DNA from: Gordonia hydrophobica NBRC 16057
GTDB lineage: Bacteria; Actinomycetota; Actinomycetes; Mycobacteriales; Mycobacteriaceae
Direction: 5' to 3'
NCBI RefSeq assembly: GCF_001592365.1
Contig: NZ_BCWU01000001.1
Coordinates: forward strand, 372,001-436,000
Length of the DNA stretch: 64,000 nucleotides
Below the pieces are notes generated by a model that was not told the origin of the DNA, searched no databases, and saw only the letters and a program-made list of their open reading frames with translations. This document shows, piece by piece, positions 1-8,534 of this stretch (positions within the stretch are counted from its first letter, which is position 1; every line of letters begins with the position of its first letter). Both the position numbers and the translations under genes were made by a program.

Positions 1-2865
1 CTTGGCGGCCTTGATCGCCGCGTGCTGTTCGTCGACCAGCCCGGGGTGCAGGCTCAGCTGCCGGAGTCGGGTGAGCGCGCGCAGAACCTGGATGCGGTTG
101 CCGTCGAAGTCGTCGAGCAGACCGAGGAGTTGTTGACGATCGCGCGCCAGGTACGTGTCGTAGACCTTGCGGTGCTTGGGCTCCAGCTCGATCGGCAGCA
201 GCTGCTCCTGCTTCTCGGGCAGATCGACGAGCACCTGATCCTTGGTGCGGCGCAGCATCACCGGGCGCAGTCGACGGCGCAGGACCGCCAACCGATCGGG
301 CGCCTGCCCGGACTCGATCGGCTCGGCGAAGTGCTCCTTGAACAGCTTCGGGGAGCTGTACAGACCCGGCGCGACCACTGAGACCAGCGACCACAGCTCC
401 ATCACCCGGTTCTCCATCGGCGTTCCGGTGATCGCGAGCTTGAACTGGGCGTCGAGCCGTCGGGCGGCCTGGTACGTCTTCGAGTTGTGGTTCTTGAGGA
501 ACTGCGCCTCGTCGAAGACGATGCCGGTCCAGTCGACGCTCGCGAAGGCCTCGTAGTCGATCCGCATCAGCGCGTACGAGGTGATGACGATCTGGGCGTC
601 GGTGGCGCGCTCGGACAGTTTGGAACCGACACGCCTCTCGGTGGCCGACGCGGTGACGACGTTCACGCCGGGCGTGAAGCGATGCGCCTCCGCCGTCCAG
701 TTGGCGGTGACGCTGGTGGGCGCGACCACCAAGAAGCGGGCGCCGGGAGAGCTGTCCACCACGCGTTGGATCAGCGCGAGGGTCTGCACGGTCTTGCCCA
801 GACCCATGTCGTCGGCGAGGACGCCGCCGAGCCCGTTGTCCCACAGGAAGCTGAGCCAGTCGAGCCCGTCCTGCTGGTAGGGACGCAGTTGCGCATTCAG
901 GCCTGCGGGCGGCGGCACGGGATGCGGCGGCTTCGCGGCCGCGAGCTGCGCGATCCGCGCCCGCCACTGCGTCAGTTGCTCGTCGACCACGCCGAGCTCC
1001 AACAACTCGTCCCACAGGGACGCGTTGAGCGTGTGCGTCTGGACGCGGTCGCCGTCGAGCTCACCGAGCTCCCGGGCCTCCTGCAGCCGGTCGCGGAGCG
1101 TCTGCAGTTGGGCGATCTCCAGCGAGAAGTAGGTGCCGTCGTGCAGCACCATGTGCGTCTCCCCCGCGGCGAGCGCCGAGATGATGGTGGTGATCGGGAT
1201 TCGGTGGCCGTCGACGGCGAGGGTGATCTGGAGGTCGAACCAGTCGCTCTGCGCATCGCCGGCGAAGCTCAGGACGGGCGGCGCCTGCGCGGGCCGGTAG
1301 TCGGGCGGGGTGCCGTCCAGTTCCACGCGGACACGTCCGAGTTCGGTGATCTTCGGCAGCGTCTCGGCGCAGAGGATCGCGACCTCCAACTGCGACAGCG
1401 GCGCGGTGATGGTGCGGTACTCGGGAATCGACTCGAACGCGGCGGCGACGGTGCAGCGTCCGCGGAGTTGCCGAAGGACGGCGTACATGCGGTTGAAGCG
1501 GCGGTAGTCGGAGCGGAACGACGGGAGCTGCTTCTCCAACCGGGTGGCGGCGGCGTCGATCCAGCGGTTGCTGCTGCGCGCCACCATCGTCAGCTCGGGC
1601 GTCACGGCATCCCACATCGCCTGCTCGGTCCGGGCGTTCCGGAACCGTCCGGACAGGGAGCCCTGCGCGGGGAACTCGTGCAGCTCGCCGTCGGACTCGT
1701 AGCCCACCGACCAGCGGGCCGACGGCGCATCGCCGGTCTGGATTCGCAGAATCGGGAAGGGCCCGGTCAACGACGCCGACGGGAAGGCGTCCGGGTCGAT
1801 GATCACCGAGCGGTCGGCGGCGATAGCGGGGATCGCGGCCTGGAAGTCGGTCAGCTCCTCGTCCTTCACCTCCAGCGGCACGCCGCTGACCAGGAGCATC
1901 GACTCGGTACTGGTCAGATTCGGCAGCTTGCCCAGGTAGATGGTGTCGCCGACGCCTTGGGCGGCGCCGTGGGTGCGCGGTCGGCCGATGGGGAACAGGG
2001 AGCGGCGTGATTCGGCGGGGACGGGTTCGCCGTCGACGGTGATCTCCAGAGCCACATGCACGCCAGCGCTGTGGCCGGACACGTGCAGGCGGGTGCTGAG
2101 GTGGTCGCCGTACACCACGTGCCCGTTCTTGGCGCTGCCGTTGAGGAACTCGACGCCCGCCGCCCGGGCCTCGTCGAGCAGCGGCCACAGGGTGGTGGGC
2201 GCCAGGAGCAGCGGCATGTCGTCGCGGAGGCTGGAGCCCTGGTTGCTGATGGCCAGTGCCGTCGCCAGTCGCGTGAGCACGTCGAGCGCCGTGGGATCGT
2301 GGCGGTCGGTGACCGAGGCGGTCACCAGGTCTTTCCAGGTGAGGCGGGATTTCACCCAGCGGCTCTGCTCGCTGAGCACCATCGGTCGCAGGTTCAGGGA
2401 GTCGTAGCCGCGGGGACTGCGGTGGACCGAGAACTGCAGGCCCAGCGCCAACTCGGGGCCGTCGGGAGCGGCGGCGTCCGGCGTCGCGGACTTGGTGATC
2501 TCGTCGATCAGGGTGCGCCACCGCGACAGCGTCAGCGGCGAGGCGTGCTCGGTGTCGGTCGGGGCGGAGTCGGCTCCGCCCGACGCGGTCAACACCAGTG
2601 CCGCGCAGTGCTTGCAGCGGATCGCGACCGGGCAGGTGCAGCTGGCGGAGACCCGGCGCTGCGGGCCCGAGAGGTCGATGGTGACGCGGCAGTCGTACCG
2701 CTGCGATCCGGATCCGCGGGAGACGCCTTTCAGGACCGTGCCGTCCCAGGTGTATTCGAGGATCATTCCGCTGGCGGCATACGGTCGGGCGCGCTGCAAC
2801 GTTCGAGGGTCGAAGACCTCGAGGATTGCGCTCACCTCGTCGGCGGTCCAGTCGGGAGTGGTCAT
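1..2865 (-). CDS. SWIM zinc-finger / SNF2-family DEAD-like helicase (3' end outside window)
   Basis: Swi2/Snf2-type ATP-dependent nucleic-acid translocase. 955 codons are open from the ATG at 2865 to the window edge, so the C-terminal end is missing. A SWIM zinc finger (CxC..CxH, CTCPVAIRCKH) lies near residues 75-86. The long middle part is less recognisable. Near residue 685 is the Walker A motif DDMGLGKT with the VLAD that usually precedes it, and near residue 783 the DEAQ box in IVFDEAQFLKN. Both are characteristic of SNF2 ATPases, and SWIM plus SNF2 is a known bacterial arrangement. The start follows a plausible divergent promoter region shared with the acyl-CoA ligase at 3348. Partner and substrate cannot be told from sequence; a role in DNA repair or transcription is only a family-level guess. 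Confidence 0.9.
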   Translation of the reverse strand, partial: MTTPDWTADEVSAILEVFDPRTLQRARPYAASGMILEYTWDGTVLKGVSRGSGSQRYDCRVTIDLSGPQRRVSASCTCPVAIRCKHCAALVLTASGGADSAPTDTEHASPLTLSRWRTLIDEITKSATPDAAAPDGPELALGLQFSVHRSPRGYDSLNLRPMVLSEQSRWVKSRLTWKDLVTASVTDRHDPTALDVLTRLATALAISNQGSSLRDDMPLLLAPTTLWPLLDEARAAGVEFLNGSAKNGHVVYGDHLSTRLHVSGHSAGVHVALEITVDGEPVPAESRRSLFPIGRPRTHGAAQGVGDTIYLGKLPNLTSTESMLLVSGVPLEVKDEELTDFQAAIPAIAADRSVIIDPDAFPSASLTGPFPILRIQTGDAPSARWSVGYESDGELHEFPAQGSLSGRFRNARTEQAMWDAVTPELTMVARSSNRWIDAAATRLEKQLPSFRSDYRRFNRMYAVLRQLRGRCTVAAAFESIPEYRTITAPLSQLEVAILCAETLPKITELGRVRVELDGTPPDYRPAQAPPVLSFAGDAQSDWFDLQITLAVDGHRIPITTIISALAAGETHMVLHDGTYFSLEIAQLQTLRDRLQEARELGELDGDRVQTHTLNASLWDELLELGVVDEQLTQWRARIAQLAAAKPPHPVPPPAGLNAQLRPYQQDGLDWLSFLWDNGLGGVLADDMGLGKTVQTLALIQRVVDSSPGARFLVVAPTSVTANWTAEAHRFTPGVNVVTASATERRVGSKLSERATDAQIVITSYALMRIDYEAFASVDWTGIVFDEAQFLKNHNSKTYQAARRLDAQFKLAITGTPMENRVMELWSLVSVVAPGLYSSPKLFKEHFAEPIESGQAPDRLAVLRRRLRPVMLRRTKDQVLVDLPEKQEQLLPIELEPKHRKVYDTYLARDRQQLLGLLDDFDGNRIQVLRALTRLRQLSLHPGLVDEQHAAIKAAK

Positions 2866-3347
2866 CGGATCCAGAGTAGTCGCGTCGCGACGACCGCGTC
2901 GGAGCGGCCGCGTGGGGCGTCGGCTCGATTCAGGGGCGGTCGCCGTGGTGCTGCAGAACAGTCAAGCGCTCGAAGATGGGGAAGAGTTCGTCAGGGGCGG
3001 GCGCGAAGGTGCCGCGGTCGGGTGCAATGTGGACGGCGGTTTCGATCGCTGGATGAACCGAGCCCGACAAGTGGTGCGCTACTCCGCCTCCTCTCACCTA
3101 GCGCCAAGATCTGCCTGCTCAGCGCCCTCCGCCGGCAATGTTCCGGCGGAAGCGCCTGAGAGAGCAGATCTTGGCAACGGATCGGTTGGACGAGACCTGG
3201 CCGACCCGCCTCCGCGTCGCGCGGGGGAGGCAGCCGCCACCGGGAGCTGAACATCTGGGCATAGTTCTCGAAAAAACATTCACGCACGATTGTTTTCGGC
3301 TACCGTCGGCGGTATTCACCCCGAGAACTGCTCGCAAGGAGACCCTG
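2866..3347. other. Divergent intergenic region, 482 bp
   Basis: This gap separates the divergently transcribed helicase (minus) and acyl-CoA ligase (plus). It must hold both promoters. I see no convincing gene. Short open frames here lack homology signals and overlap the large hairpin at 3103-3175, the only clear structure. Confidence 0.6.
3103..3175. repeat. Long imperfect inverted repeat (two ~33-nt arms, 7-nt loop)
   Basis: The left arm starts GCCAAGATCTGC and the right arm ends GCAGATCTTGGC. The inner stem CCGCCGG/CCGGCGG closes on a 7-nt loop. About 7 of 33 positions mismatch. It sits between two divergent gene starts, so it is not an ordinary end-of-gene terminator. It could form a structured 5' leader for the gene at 3348, a small RNA or a cruciform. 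Confidence 0.75.
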
Positions 3348-4958
3348 ATGCCCGGAATGCGCCCCGACCTGTCCGGAGTCGATCCGCTGACCGTCAACCT
3401 GACCCACCGCGTCTGCGTCGGCGACCTGCTGACGCGCAGCGCGGCGCACTACGGTGATCGGATCGCGCTGGTCGACGGCGGGGAGGAGATCTCGTACGTC
3501 GAACTGAATGCGCGGGCCAACGCTCTGGCACGCGGCTTCCTGGACCGCGGGTATCAGCGCGGCGACGCGGTCGCGATCCAGATGCAGAACAGTTGGCAGT
3601 TCGTCACCACCTTCTTCGCGCTGGCCAAGATCGGCGTCGTCGCGATGCCGCTGAACCTGCTGCTGTCGGCGTCGGACATCGCCTATCAGCTGGCCGACAG
3701 CGGCGTCCGCGCGGTGGTCACCGAAGACGTCTTCCTCGGTGTGCTCGGCCCGGCGATCGGCGAGGCCGACGGGCACGCCGTCACCGAGGTGATCGTCTCC
3801 GGCACTGCTCCCGCCGACGTCTCGGGCGTGGCCGCCATGGCCTACGACGCGGTGTTCGCCGCCGACCGCTCCTCGGTCGAGGTGATCGTCGACGACCGCG
3901 ACATCCTCCACTGCCTGTACACCTCCGGCACCACCTCGCGGCCCAAGGGCGTCGTCACCTCGCACGTCGCGGTGCAGATCGCGGCGCTGGGGTCGGCGCT
4001 CGGCCTGGGACTGCGCCCGGACACCGAGCCCGCCGTCCAGCCGATCGTGTTGCCGCTGTTCCACGTCACGGCACTCGACGCGCTGTTGCTGCCGTCGCTC
4101 ACCATCGGCGCGACGGTGGTCCTGCTCCGCGGTTTCGATCCGGCCGCACTGGCGCAGGTGTTCGCCGACCACACCGTCACGCATCTGACGATGCTGCCGA
4201 TGATGTGGGGCGCGCTGCTGCAGCAGCCGTCGCTGGCCGACGGCGACACCGACAGCCTCATCACCGGCCTGTACGCGATGGCGCCCATGCCCGCCGAGTT
4301 GCTGACCGCGCTCCGCGCCCGCTTCCCGCAGGCCGCGTTCATCCTCGGCTCCGGCCAGACCGAGACCACCCCGGCGTCCGAACTGCAGTGGTCCGGCCAC
4401 CAGGGCGTCAAGGACAACTCGTGGGGTCCGGCCACCGTCACCACCGACATCGCCATCATGGCGGCCGACGGCACGCTTCAGGCACCTGACGAGGAGGGCG
4501 AGATCGTCTATCGCTCACCGCAACTCATGGAGGGCTACTGGAACAACGTCGACGCGAACACCGAGGCCTTCGCGCACGGATGGTTCCACGGCGGCGACAT
4601 CGGCTATCTGGACGACGAGGCGGTCGTCTGGTTCACCGACCGCGCCAAGGACATCATCAAGACCGGCGGCGAGAACGTCTCTTCGGTCGAGGTGGAGCGC
4701 GTGCTGCTCGGCCACGAGGCTGTCGCCGAGGTCGCGGTGGTCGGCCTGCCCGATGACCATTGGGGCGAGGTGGTGACCGCGTTCGTCGTCGTGACCGGCG
4801 ACATCGACGGCGACAGCATCCACGCGTGGGCGCGTGAGCGGCTCGCCGGCTTCAAAGCGCCGAAGAGCGTCGTCGTGGTCGACGCCCTCCCGAAGACCGC
4901 GACCGGCAAGATCCAGAAGAACGTGGTGCGGCAGAAGGGGAGCGCTGGCAGCCGTTGA
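3348..4958 (+). CDS. Class I adenylate-forming acyl-CoA ligase (FadD-like)
   Basis: ATP-dependent acyl-CoA synthetase, 536 aa, cytosolic. The AMP-binding P-loop reads LYTSGTTSRPKG, followed by the adenylate-stabilising GYWNN segment, the GGDIGYLDDE and TDRAKDIIKTGGENV hinge motifs and the catalytic C-terminal lysine in PKTATGKIQ. I chose the ATG at 3348, seven bases after an AAGGAG ribosome-binding site; upstream in-frame codons run back into the hairpin and are not coding-like. Substrate chain length is not readable. The gene stands alone, with a repeat block directly after the stop codon. Confidence 0.9.
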   Translation: MPGMRPDLSGVDPLTVNLTHRVCVGDLLTRSAAHYGDRIALVDGGEEISYVELNARANALARGFLDRGYQRGDAVAIQMQNSWQFVTTFFALAKIGVVAMPLNLLLSASDIAYQLADSGVRAVVTEDVFLGVLGPAIGEADGHAVTEVIVSGTAPADVSGVAAMAYDAVFAADRSSVEVIVDDRDILHCLYTSGTTSRPKGVVTSHVAVQIAALGSALGLGLRPDTEPAVQPIVLPLFHVTALDALLLPSLTIGATVVLLRGFDPAALAQVFADHTVTHLTMLPMMWGALLQQPSLADGDTDSLITGLYAMAPMPAELLTALRARFPQAAFILGSGQTETTPASELQWSGHQGVKDNSWGPATVTTDIAIMAADGTLQAPDEEGEIVYRSPQLMEGYWNNVDANTEAFAHGWFHGGDIGYLDDEAVVWFTDRAKDIIKTGGENVSSVEVERVLLGHEAVAEVAVVGLPDDHWGEVVTAFVVVTGDIDGDSIHAWARERLAGFKAPKSVVVVDALPKTATGKIQKNVVRQKGSAGSR

Positions 4959-5072
4959 CGGTGATCGAGTGAGCACGGTGATCGAGTCGCTCCCACGGTG
5001 ATCGAGTGAGCGAGGTGATCGAGTCGCTCCCACGGTGATCGAGTGAGCGAGGTACGAGCGCATCGAGATCGC
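4959..5072. repeat. Short direct repeats (GGTGATCGAGT units), member of an interspersed repeat family
   Basis: Starting at the base after the ligase stop codon, the motif GGTGATCGAGT occurs five times in about 90 bp, alternating with GAGCGA and CGCTCCCAC spacers, and the block ends in GCGCATCGAGATC. The ends match the repeats at 26848, 53008 and 56162, which also run between a TGATCGAGT end and an ATCGAGATC end. I see no gene here. Confidence 0.75.
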
Positions 5073-5178
5073 CGCACGCTGGGTTCACAGCAACCTCCCA
5101 GCGAGTTCGGACCCGGCCCGACGGATCGTCGGCAATGATCTTCAGTAATCATCCGCTCGACAGCCCGAAGGACGTGCC

Positions 5179-6132
5179 ATGCCCGGATTCCCCGCACCCA
5201 CCCCGACCCCGCAGGGGCCCACCTACGAGGGGCGCCGTCTGCACCATCCGGACGAGGACGTCGTCGACCAGGGCGCGTCGTTCGATCTGCAGACGCTGCT
5301 GAGCCGTCGCCGCATGCTCGGCGTGCTGGGGATCGGGGCCGGGACGGCGTTCCTCGCGGCCTGCGGCGCCGGGTCGTCGGACGGCGGCCAGTCCAGTTCG
5401 GCCACGTCGTCGACGGCGGCGGGCAGCATCGACGAGATCCCCGATGAGACCGCGGGCCCGTACCCGGGCGACGGCTCCAACGGGCCCGACGTGCTGGAGG
5501 AGTCGGGCATCGTCCGCCGGGACATCACGAAGAGCCTCAGTGGCGGCAGCGCCGTGGCCGGTGTCCCGCTGACGGTCACCCTCAACTTGACCGACATCGC
5601 GAACAGTGCGCCGTACAAGGACGCCGCCGTCTACGTGTGGCACTGCGACGCCAAGGGGCAGTACTCGATGTACTCCAGCGGCGTCGAGAACGAGACGTTC
5701 CTGCGCGGGGTCCAGGTGGCCGACGCGCAGGGATCGGTGACGTTCACGTCCATCTTCCCCGGCTGCTACCAGGGTCGGTGGCCGCACATCCACTTCGAGG
5801 TCTATCCCGCCGTCGGCGACATCACCGACCACACCAAGGCCGTCGCGACTTCCCAGATCGCACTCCCACAAGACGTCTGCACCACGGTCTACCGACTCTC
5901 GGACTACACCGGGTCGGCGTCGAACCTGGCCGGCGTCACGCTGGCGACCGACACGGTCTTCTCCGACGACAGCGCCAAGCTGCAGTTGGCCACCATGACC
6001 GGATCTGCCGGAGCGGGCTACACCGCGACGCTGGCGGTCGGCGTCGACACCCGGACCACGCCGACGGCGGGTTCGATGCCCAGCGGCGGTCCGGGCGGGG
6101 GCGGAACACCGCCAGGATCGGGACCGCGGTAA
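5179..6132 (+). CDS. Secreted intradiol ring-cleavage dioxygenase-like lipoprotein
   Basis: 317 aa. The N-terminus has a twin-arginine-like SRRRMLG (42-48), a hydrophobic stretch and the lipobox LAAC (59-62), so the mature protein is probably exported and lipid-anchored at C62. The body is the protocatechuate/catechol intradiol fold: ETAGPYPGDG near 90-99, then the four expected Fe(III) ligands Y162 (HCDAKGQY), Y197, H203 and H205 (PGCYQGRWPHIH). The C-terminus is a low-complexity Gly/Pro tail. Exported members of this superfamily are common in actinobacteria and fungi, and their substrates are mostly unknown. The ATG follows GAAGGA. It is alone, not in an aromatic operon, so participation in the benzoate pathway downstream is not implied. 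Confidence 0.85.
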   Translation: MPGFPAPTPTPQGPTYEGRRLHHPDEDVVDQGASFDLQTLLSRRRMLGVLGIGAGTAFLAACGAGSSDGGQSSSATSSTAAGSIDEIPDETAGPYPGDGSNGPDVLEESGIVRRDITKSLSGGSAVAGVPLTVTLNLTDIANSAPYKDAAVYVWHCDAKGQYSMYSSGVENETFLRGVQVADAQGSVTFTSIFPGCYQGRWPHIHFEVYPAVGDITDHTKAVATSQIALPQDVCTTVYRLSDYTGSASNLAGVTLATDTVFSDDSAKLQLATMTGSAGAGYTATLAVGVDTRTTPTAGSMPSGGPGGGGTPPGSGPR

Positions 6133-6156
6133 TCGGTCGGGATCGGTGCGACGCCG

Positions 6157-7140
6157 CTACTGTGCGTCGTGCCGCTCCCAGAACCGGGCGCGGAGGCGGT
6201 AGCGAACGCTCTCGTCGACCGCGTACCGGTCCAACGCCTCGGACGCGTCCAGGAGGAGGGCTCGGTCGATGTCGGGCAGGATGGACGGGCGAGCCTGCTT
6301 GAGTTGGTGCATCTGCTCGGGCGTTGCGCTCTCGCGGAAGGCGACGAGCACCCGGTCGACGACGCCGTCGATGATCGCGTCGTCCTCACCGACGTCGTAC
6401 TCGGGCATCACATGGCTCACCGAGCCGGTGGTGGAACTGTAGGCGAGGACCCCGGACGGCTGCGGCGCGGCCGGGGCATTGCGGGCGGCGACGGCGGCGG
6501 CCGCCACGTCGAGCGGGGTCCGCGCAGCGGGCTTGTGCGGCATCGGGCCGGGCTTGGCGGTGACCGGCTCCTCGGGCGGCGGCGCGGTCTGGCGCTCCAC
6601 CTTCAACACCACCTCGTCGATCGCGATGCCGTCGATGGTGTGCAGGTCGTCGGCCGCGCGGAGCAGGTGACGGCTCACGCCGTGCGACTTCCCGTCCGTC
6701 GCGGGCACCGCCAGTACCACCACCTGCACCCCGTGGACCTGCGCTTCTTCGACGGCCTCGGTGAGGTCGTCGTCGCCGGAGACCAGGAAGAAGACGTCGG
6801 AGGTGTTGTTGCGCGCGTGGGTGACGAGGTCGAGGCCGATGCGGAGGTCGACGCCCTTCTGCTCGCCGTCGTAACCGAACCGACCGAGACGGAGCTTGAC
6901 CTTGGCCAGTTCGCCGATGCGTTCCTGCTGGGAGTCGGGCACGCCGTGGCGGGCGGAGTCGTACCAGTGCACGCGCAGAATCGGCAGGCCGCACAGCTTC
7001 TCGGCCGTTTCGACCAGGATGTTGATCAAATGCGGATAGTCGACGTTGATGCTGGATCGCAGCGAGGTGCCCGACACGCGGGTCGCGGCTGAGGCGAGGA
7101 GGTATCCGGTGTCGATGTAGAGGCTGCACGTCGAACGCAT
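6157..7140 (-). CDS. NYN (PIN-like) domain protein, putative ribonuclease
   Basis: 327 aa. The N-terminal ~160 residues match the NYN/LabA-type PIN-like nuclease fold. Expected acidic residues are in place: LYIDTGYLL at the start, KGVDLRIGLDLV in the middle and FFLVSGDDDLTEAV after it. The rest has a linker rich in Pro/Ala (near 190-230) and a C-terminal ~100-residue helical part with MHQLKQARPSILPDIDRALL. NYN domains are predicted or shown to cut RNA with a metal centre. The gene ends 24 bp from the dioxygenase-like gene (convergent) and precedes the 7241 gene on the same strand. RNA target unknown. Confidence 0.85.
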   Translation of the reverse strand: MRSTCSLYIDTGYLLASAATRVSGTSLRSSINVDYPHLINILVETAEKLCGLPILRVHWYDSARHGVPDSQQERIGELAKVKLRLGRFGYDGEQKGVDLRIGLDLVTHARNNTSDVFFLVSGDDDLTEAVEEAQVHGVQVVVLAVPATDGKSHGVSRHLLRAADDLHTIDGIAIDEVVLKVERQTAPPPEEPVTAKPGPMPHKPAARTPLDVAAAAVAARNAPAAPQPSGVLAYSSTTGSVSHVMPEYDVGEDDAIIDGVVDRVLVAFRESATPEQMHQLKQARPSILPDIDRALLLDASEALDRYAVDESVRYRLRARFWERHDAQ

Positions 7141-7240
7141 GGCTCGATCATGGCAGGCCTTTAGTCCCGACTCGCAGGGACACTCCGGTTGTTACCGCGG
7201 AGTAATCCGTGAGCGGTGCGTGTCGGCGGTCGAGCGGCGA

Positions 7241-7984
7241 CTATTCTGCGGTCCCCTCCAGCGCCGCCAGCGCGTCCCGCGCCGCCTGCAGTTCGCGACT
7301 GAGTTCTTCTACGCGACGCTGCGCCTCCTCGCGCGCGGCGTTCAAAATCGACGACGTGGCGTCGATCGTCGCCGCGTCGCCCAACTCCCGCATCGCGGAC
7401 TCGACCGAATCCGGCGCCACGCTCCGGGACCGGGCGGGTTTGCGTCCGCCGCGGGCGACGGCCACCGACCACTCGTTGTCGGACGAGCCGAACAGCGTCA
7501 CCGTCACCGACGCGGGCGGCTTCTTCGCCCCGGCCCGGCGCGCCGGTGTGGTCGTCGTCTTCTTCGGTGCGGTCTTCTTGTCCGCGGGCGTCGTTGCTGC
7601 GGTGGTCGTGGGCGGCGTCGGCGCGGCGGCCTTGAGTGGTGCGGCCGGCGGCGTCGTCCGTGCGACGGCAGCGGGCTTCGGGGCCACCGCCTTCCGGACC
7701 GGCGCGGCCCGCTTGGGCTTCTCGGGCGCCGGGGGAGCGGTCTTGGTGATGCGGAGTTCGTCGGCCTCGTAGGGCAGTTCGTCGTCGACGCCGCGCGGCT
7801 TGATCGTCAGCGTGGTTCCGTCGATCGACACCACCCGCGCGGACGCGCCCGGCGCGAGTCCGAGGCTGGGCGTTCCCTCGCGCAGATACACCGTGGCGCG
7901 CCTGCCGTCGGCCAGGGCGGTGGTGAGAGTTGCGAGATCGTCAGCGGTCAGTGACTCGGAAACCGAGCGGCGGCGCGGTGGCAT
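7241..7984 (-). CDS. Conserved actinobacterial protein with Lys/Ala/Pro-rich linker (DUF6319-like)
   Basis: 247 aa. The N-terminal ~80 residues form a compact domain (SLTADDLATLTTALADGR; VYLREGTPSLGL) resembling what I recall as the DUF6319 family; I could not verify this. Residues ~85-155 are a basic, low-complexity Ala/Pro/Thr/Lys linker like those of histone-like or wall-spanning proteins. The C-terminus has a predicted coiled coil (EEAQRRVEELSRELQAARD). No signal peptide. It lies 100 bp upstream of the NYN gene on the same strand. Function unknown; the basic linker makes nucleic-acid binding possible but unproven. Confidence 0.75.
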   Translation of the reverse strand: MPPRRRSVSESLTADDLATLTTALADGRRATVYLREGTPSLGLAPGASARVVSIDGTTLTIKPRGVDDELPYEADELRITKTAPPAPEKPKRAAPVRKAVAPKPAAVARTTPPAAPLKAAAPTPPTTTAATTPADKKTAPKKTTTTPARRAGAKKPPASVTVTLFGSSDNEWSVAVARGGRKPARSRSVAPDSVESAMRELGDAATIDATSSILNAAREEAQRRVEELSRELQAARDALAALEGTAE

Positions 7985-8022
7985 GGGCGAAGCCTTTCGC
8001 AGGTCGTGGTGCTGTCTCTACT

Positions 8023-8062
8023 GTCGCACACCACACCGACGAACTTCGTACAGGTGTGCGAC
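8023..8062. repeat. Perfect 10-bp inverted repeat, GTCGCACACC / GGTGTGCGAC
   Basis: Two exact arms are separated by 20 bp in the gap between the minus-strand gene starting at 7984 and csbD at 8202. Position between divergent starts suits a regulator-binding site or a leader hairpin. No cognate regulator is adjacent. Confidence 0.5.
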
Positions 8063-8201
8063 TTGCGGATCGGTCTGTGATCTCAATCCCTGATAGGTCG
8101 CGCTGGTCCCGCGACGCCGGTACCGTCGACCATGTCGTCTTAACAGGTGACTTGCAAGCGAAACGGGCTAGAACAAACCGAAGATTCTAGGAGGAGGACC
8201 G

Positions 8202-8411
8202 ATGAGCTTTACCGACGATGCACGGAACAAGGCCGACGACCTGAAGGGGCGCGCCAAGGAGGCGGCTGGGGCCGTCACCGGCGATGACGATCTCAAGACC
8301 GAGGGTCAGGCCGACCAGGCCGAGGCCGGTCTCAAGGGCAAGGTGACCGAAGCCGCCGACAAGCTCAAGGACGGCGTCGATTCGATCAAGGACAAACTGA
8401 CCGGACACTGA
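8202..8411 (+). CDS. CsbD-family stress-response protein
   Basis: 69 aa, acidic and Lys/Ala-rich, with the family pattern DDARNKADDLKGRAKEAAG repeated in weaker form and GQADQAEAGLKGKV in the middle. CsbD proteins are small, largely helical, intrinsically flexible and typically induced under general stress. Function is not established. The start is unambiguous: AGGAGGAGG six bases before ATG. A strong hairpin follows immediately, so the mRNA is probably monocistronic and abundant. Confidence 0.92.
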   Translation: MSFTDDARNKADDLKGRAKEAAGAVTGDDDLKTEGQADQAEAGLKGKVTEAADKLKDGVDSIKDKLTGH

Positions 8412-8423
8412 TCCGAACCGTTC

Positions 8424-8454
8424 GCGGCCCATCGCTCTCAGAGCGGTGGGCCGC
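8424..8454 (+). terminator. Terminator hairpin after csbD-like gene
   Basis: GCGGCCCATCGCTCT pairs with AGAGCGGTGGGCCGC, a 15-bp stem with one G-T pair, starting 13 bp after the stop codon. A short T/C-rich stretch follows rather than a true U-tract, as is usual in high-GC actinobacteria. Confidence 0.75.
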
Positions 8455-8534
8455 TTCGCGTCAGGGGCTACTCCAGCAGCCGCGGACGTCGTCGTCGGCG
8501 GGCCAGGCGCCGCCGCGTCGCTACCCTGGACCCC

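Noticed and set aside
487..2010. Long plus-strand open frame of 507 codons
   Set aside because: It is antisense to the SWIM/SNF2 helicase, whose motifs are intact on the minus strand; its translation is Arg/Gly/Val-rich with no recognisable domain.
3103..3175. Glycine- or TPP-riboswitch reading of the leader hairpin
   Set aside because: Short strings such as CTGAGAGAG recall riboswitch cores, but the conserved arms and order are absent; kept only as an unassigned hairpin.
4959..5072. CRISPR array
   Set aside because: Units are 11-20 bp, irregularly spaced and nearly contiguous, with no unique spacers and no cas genes.
5179..6132. Intradiol dioxygenase as part of the benzoate pathway
   Set aside because: It is exported, solitary and 21 kb from the box genes; the box route uses CoA esters and no catechol.
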